A stretch of DNA of 6,847 nucleotides from an uncultured Lachnospiraceae bacterium (GTDB lineage Bacteria; Bacillota; Clostridia; Lachnospirales; Lachnospiraceae), in contig CACZTF010000095.1 of NCBI GenBank assembly GCA_902784025.1, positions 1-6,847 of the forward strand. The letters are read 5' to 3'. How positions within the stretch are numbered: position 1 is the stretch's first letter; each line of letters starts with the position of its first letter. Shown piece by piece: positions 4,339-6,847 of the stretch. A program made the position numbers and the translations under genes. The notes under the pieces are model-generated. The model was not told the DNA's origin. It ran no database searches and saw only the letters and a list, made by a program, of their open reading frames with translations.

Positions 4339-5934
4339 ATGGCCGAGAACACTAATAACACAATACCTGAAGTAGTAGAAAATTCAGACTCTATTTTCAG
4401 AATAGATGACGTATATACAGTACAAAGAGATGAGGTTCCTTCCACATTTCTTTCCGGTTTCCTTCTTAAAGGATCTCTGCATGACGGTGAAGGCATCGTT
4501 ATCTACAGCCAGGAGAACAAGCCTGTCCTCACCTGCAAGATAACAGGAATAGAACGTATAGGACGCGATACCTTCAGCGAGATCACATTTGACGAAGATG
4601 GAGGCAATAATAACGCTTACGGAATATGGGTTGATAACTCTAATGCCGATCTGTTCAAGCCTGGTTATTTTATCACCAGTCTTGTAAACGGCAAAAATAA
4701 GTCCAATAAAGACAGACTCTCCGAGGAGCGTGTTAATGAGCTTTATGACATGATAGATAACGAAGATGAGCATGCTGCGCTCAGATTTCTTTCTATCCAG
4801 GAGCTTTCCGCTATCGCCCAAAAGCTGAACAAGGAGAATAATCCCACCAGGCGTGATATCCATGAGCAGGTGATCAATCTTCTCTACAAAAAGATAACAG
4901 AGGCCGACGAGCTATTCATAACAATAGATGAAACTACCAAGGCGCCTTTCTTTAACAACGGCTGCGTGGACATCTATTCTCTTGAGTCCTACGCAGATGA
5001 CGCCGTGGATTTCTACGGAAAACAATTCAGAAAGCTTAAGGTAGTCAAAGCTGACAAAGAAAACCTTTCATGTCCTCTTTTCGTATGGCTCACCCTGCTG
5101 GGTATAAAGACAGTAACCATTGATAACGGGCAGCATCATGTTCCTCTGAATGTGGAAAGACTTTTAAGTGATGAGGAAAAGAAGAGTTCTCTTATCGAGA
5201 TCTCAAAAGATCATCCTCCTTTCTTTAATCCCGTTTTCCGTTATGCCATGAACGTTTGCCTCTCCGAACTGAGATGGCCGGTGAACTACCCGGAGCGTAA
5301 GGCAAACTGCGAAGAAAAGGATAAAAAGATGTGGACTGCTTATAACAAGTCTAATCTGATCATTCCCATCAAGAAAGATCCTGAAAACGCAGGAAAGCCG
5401 CCGGCTAAGGGACAGGTTGCGATACCCCATATAAATAATAATAATAACGAGGAGTTCATAGCTCTGTTTACGGATATCGATGAGCTCAGCAAGCTTTATA
5501 AGCTGGATGACTGGGGTCTTATGCTCATCGGACCAAAGCAGGCACTGGAGCTTGATGACAATGTCGGTCTCGTTATCAATCCCATGACGGAAAACCTGAT
5601 AATCGTAAAGGATAAGCTTCCCGAATACAGGGAAAAGATCCTGGGTTATGCAACACCCAACATACATCCGGTATCTGATGCGCCGAAGACTGAAGGATCA
5701 TCTGATACAGAAAATAAGGCAGATGCTCCTGAAGAAGCCCCGGGTATCACGCCTCCGCCTCTTAAGGTAAAAGTAACGACTACTAAGTCCGACGGAACTA
5801 CTGAAACAGTAGAACGTACCTCAAACGGAACCGGGACTCCTTCTGAGAATGATGATCCGAACGGACCGAAGATCAGCGTTACAGTTTCAAAACCGGAAGA
5901 TAGCACAGGTAATGATGCGGGGGATACAAAATAA
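4339..5934 (+). CDS. SseB-domain protein with a translation-factor domain-2-like N-terminus, function unknown
   Basis: A 531-residue soluble protein with no signal peptide or membrane segment. Residues about 19-82 (FRIDDVYTV, LSGFLLKGSLHDGEGIVIYS, CKITGIERIG) resemble the beta-barrel domain 2 of EF-Tu-like GTPases, without any GTPase domain. Residues about 123-190 are charged and helical. Residues about 190-275 (ELFITIDETTKAPFF to IDNGQHHVPL) look like a divergent SseB-type half, and 328-430 (KMWTAYNKSNLIIPI, QVAIPHI, FIALFTDIDEL, GLVINPMTENLII) fit the SseB N-terminal domain better. A five-Asn run (366-370) comes from an AAT repeat. The tail from about 443 is rich in Asp, Glu, Thr, Ser and Pro, hence probably disordered. 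SseB was named for enhanced serine sensitivity in E. coli; its biochemical role is unclear. It stands alone, divergent from the CofE-like operon, with its own promoter and terminator. Domain calls are by eye. Confidence 0.85.
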   Translation: MAENTNNTIPEVVENSDSIFRIDDVYTVQRDEVPSTFLSGFLLKGSLHDGEGIVIYSQENKPVLTCKITGIERIGRDTFSEITFDEDGGNNNAYGIWVDNSNADLFKPGYFITSLVNGKNKSNKDRLSEERVNELYDMIDNEDEHAALRFLSIQELSAIAQKLNKENNPTRRDIHEQVINLLYKKITEADELFITIDETTKAPFFNNGCVDIYSLESYADDAVDFYGKQFRKLKVVKADKENLSCPLFVWLTLLGIKTVTIDNGQHHVPLNVERLLSDEEKKSSLIEISKDHPPFFNPVFRYAMNVCLSELRWPVNYPERKANCEEKDKKMWTAYNKSNLIIPIKKDPENAGKPPAKGQVAIPHINNNNNEEFIALFTDIDELSKLYKLDDWGLMLIGPKQALELDDNVGLVINPMTENLIIVKDKLPEYREKILGYATPNIHPVSDAPKTEGSSDTENKADAPEEAPGITPPPLKVKVTTTKSDGTTETVERTSNGTGTPSENDDPNGPKISVTVSKPEDSTGNDAGDTK

Positions 5935-6028
5935 AAAAAGTCCCCTTTCATATCTTCCCGATAAGAAAGAGAACATTTTAATAAGTCTTAACCATGATAT
6001 CAGCAATATATGATATACAGATAAGCGA

Positions 6029-6619
6029 CTACACCCTTGATGACTCGTCAAGGGTGTTTTTATATGCAGGAGCAAATTTTTCCATAAAATATCTTACCTC
6101 CGGAAGGTCTATATCATCTATAACCTTTCTTATGGATTTTTCTGCATCTGCAAAATCAGTATTACCCATGTTACGCTCATCAACACATTTTAACCAGGCC
6201 GATATCTTATCCGCAGCTTTGATATAATTCCATTCCATTGCTTCACTTTCGGTTTCAGTCAGCAAAGACGCATAATCCTGCCGTAATTCTTCCGGAAGAC
6301 CGTTTAACAGCTCTTCACAAGCTATCTTTTCAACCTCTGAATAGGCGCTTCTTATGAGTTTACTATGATACTTTACAGGAGTAGGCATATCCCCTGTTAT
6401 TATCTCGGCAGTGTCATGATACATGGCAATAAGTGCAAGTCTTGAGGGATCTATATCACCGTCAAAAAAATGATTGTTGATAAGTCCGAGCGCATGGGCT
6501 ATAAAAGCTACCTCCAAACTGTGCTCACAAAGATTTTCATTTCTGGAATTTCTCATAAGCCCCCAGCGATTGATATATTTCATTCGTGACAGCATTGCAT
6601 AAAATGAATTTTCTTTCAT
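6029..6619 (-). CDS. yfbR: 5'-deoxynucleotidase YfbR (HD-domain phosphohydrolase)
   Basis: YfbR is a cytoplasmic, divalent-metal-dependent enzyme that removes phosphate from deoxyribonucleoside 5'-monophosphates and so helps balance dNTP pools. The 196-residue product is full length and collinear with the E. coli enzyme. The functional residues fall at the same numbers: R18 and W19 in NRWGLMRN, the HD-motif metal ligands H33 (CEHSLEVA), H68 and D69 (AMYHDTAEI), and D137 (IKAADKIS), plus E72 and D77 (TGDMPTPVKY). The C-terminal YFMEKFAPAY then TLDESS matches the usual family ending. The start is ATG 6619, with AAGGGG 8 nt upstream. The last codons and stop lie within the terminator hairpin of the convergent SseB-like gene. 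A tRNA-Phe gene with its own terminator lies upstream, and a -10 box at 6657-6662 suggests separate transcription. I saw no minus-strand terminator of its own. Confidence 0.95.
   Translation of the reverse strand: MKENSFYAMLSRMKYINRWGLMRNSRNENLCEHSLEVAFIAHALGLINNHFFDGDIDPSRLALIAMYHDTAEIITGDMPTPVKYHSKLIRSAYSEVEKIACEELLNGLPEELRQDYASLLTETESEAMEWNYIKAADKISAWLKCVDERNMGNTDFADAEKSIRKVIDDIDLPEVRYFMEKFAPAYKNTLDESSRV
6031..6061 (+). terminator. Rho-independent terminator of the SseB-like gene
   Basis: A perfect 10-bp stem, ACACCCTTGA (6031-6040) with TCAAGGGTGT (6048-6057) around a TGACTCG loop, runs straight into TTTTT (6057-6061). It lies 96 nt after the SseB-like stop. The minus strand has no T-run after the hairpin, so it acts on plus-strand transcripts only. 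It lies wholly inside the 3' end of yfbR. The 94 nt between the SseB-like stop and yfbR hold no other clear feature. Confidence 0.9.
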
Positions 6620-6656
6620 GTCTGTTACCCCTTTTTATTTCTAAAAGACATATTAC

Positions 6657-6662
6657 ATTATA
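6657..6662 (-). promoter_or_regulatory. Probable -10 box of the yfbR promoter
   Basis: A perfect TATAAT on the minus strand lies 38 nt before the yfbR ATG. The -35 region at the right distance is T-rich without a clear TTGACA match, and there is no TGn extension, so the promoter is moderate evidence only. Its position just after the tRNA terminator makes a promoter here expected. Confidence 0.55.
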
Positions 6663-6711
6663 CCGTGGTTAAAAGCAAAAAATATATTATGAAAAGAATA
6701 ACCGGAATAAT

Positions 6712-6742
6712 AAAAAAAACACTGCCATGTTAAATGGCAGTG
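6712..6742 (-). terminator. Rho-independent terminator after tRNA-Phe
   Basis: On the minus strand CACTGCCAT (6742-6734) pairs perfectly with ATGGCAGTG (6728-6720) around a TTAAC loop, followed by eight Ts (6719-6712). It starts 20 nt after the tRNA 3' end and separates the tRNA unit from yfbR. The plus strand has no T-run after the hairpin, so the terminator is one-directional. Confidence 0.92.
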
Positions 6743-6761
6743 CCTCAAAGAGGGGGGGATG

Positions 6762-6834
<73 letters not shown>

Positions 6835-6847
6835 ATAGTAGCGGGGA

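Noticed and set aside
4384..5667. Minus-strand frames at 4384-4863 and 5203-5667 opposite the SseB-like gene
   Set aside because: Hydrophobic, Ile/Leu-rich antisense products with no coherent domain; the plus-strand gene has promoter, ribosome binding site, terminator and recognisable domains.
5918..5950. GGGGA/TCCCC hairpin at the end of the SseB-like gene as a first terminator
   Set aside because: Only five base pairs with a long A-rich loop and no clean T-run; the perfect hairpin at 6031-6061 is the convincing terminator.
6752..6758. Run of seven Gs near the tRNA 3' end as a functional element
   Set aside because: It lies in a short spacer between the tRNA and its terminator with no partner strand of Gs to form a quadruplex; probably a chance homopolymer.

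Overview
The window looks like chromosomal DNA from an anaerobic member of the Bacillota, class Clostridia, most likely a Lachnospiraceae-type bacterium. This is inferred from strong purine-rich ribosome binding sites, sigma-A-type promoters, an oxygen-sensitive two-subunit class I fumarase, a MurA of clostridial flavour, and a long CofE-like protein of the kind found in such genomes. The species cannot be fixed by reading alone. No mobile element, CRISPR array or phage gene was seen, and nothing marks the region as foreign.

Layout from left to right. Positions 1-870 (minus) hold the first two thirds of murA (peptidoglycan synthesis), cut by the window edge and served by its own consensus-like promoter. 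Positions 1050-4104 (minus) hold a probable operon, transcribed in the order CofE-like ligase, thioredoxin, fumarase alpha, fumarase beta. Its promoter lies at 4145-4173, and a perfect 9-bp inverted repeat sits across the -35 box, suggesting an operator. Positions 4105-4338 are the divergent control region. It also contains an extended -10 promoter and a 13-bp direct repeat with 30-bp period for the plus-strand gene. Positions 4339-5934 (plus) encode a 531-residue protein of unknown role, with a translation-factor domain-2-like N-terminus, an SseB-like C-terminal half and a disordered tail. Its strong terminator at 6031-6061 also encodes the last residues of the convergent gene yfbR (6029-6619, minus), a 5'-deoxynucleotidase. 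At the right end a tRNA-Phe(GAA) gene (6762-6834, minus) is followed by its own terminator before yfbR.

How the genes fit together. The fumarase subunits form one [4Fe-4S] hydratase. Thioredoxin directly upstream could help keep cysteines and clusters reduced, but that is inference. The CofE-like protein is the least understood enzyme: its family name implies coenzyme F420 synthesis, which this type of organism is not expected to carry out. murA, yfbR and tRNA-Phe are housekeeping neighbours with their own signals. Several likely starts (murA, thioredoxin, the CofE-like gene, the SseB-like gene) lie inside the longest open frames, and the ribosome binding sites and promoters decide them.

The points most worth following up are the orphan CofE-like enzyme and its operator-like palindrome, the unusual SseB-type architecture, and the terminator that doubles as yfbR coding sequence. 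I do not see clear evidence of a wholly new multi-gene system.
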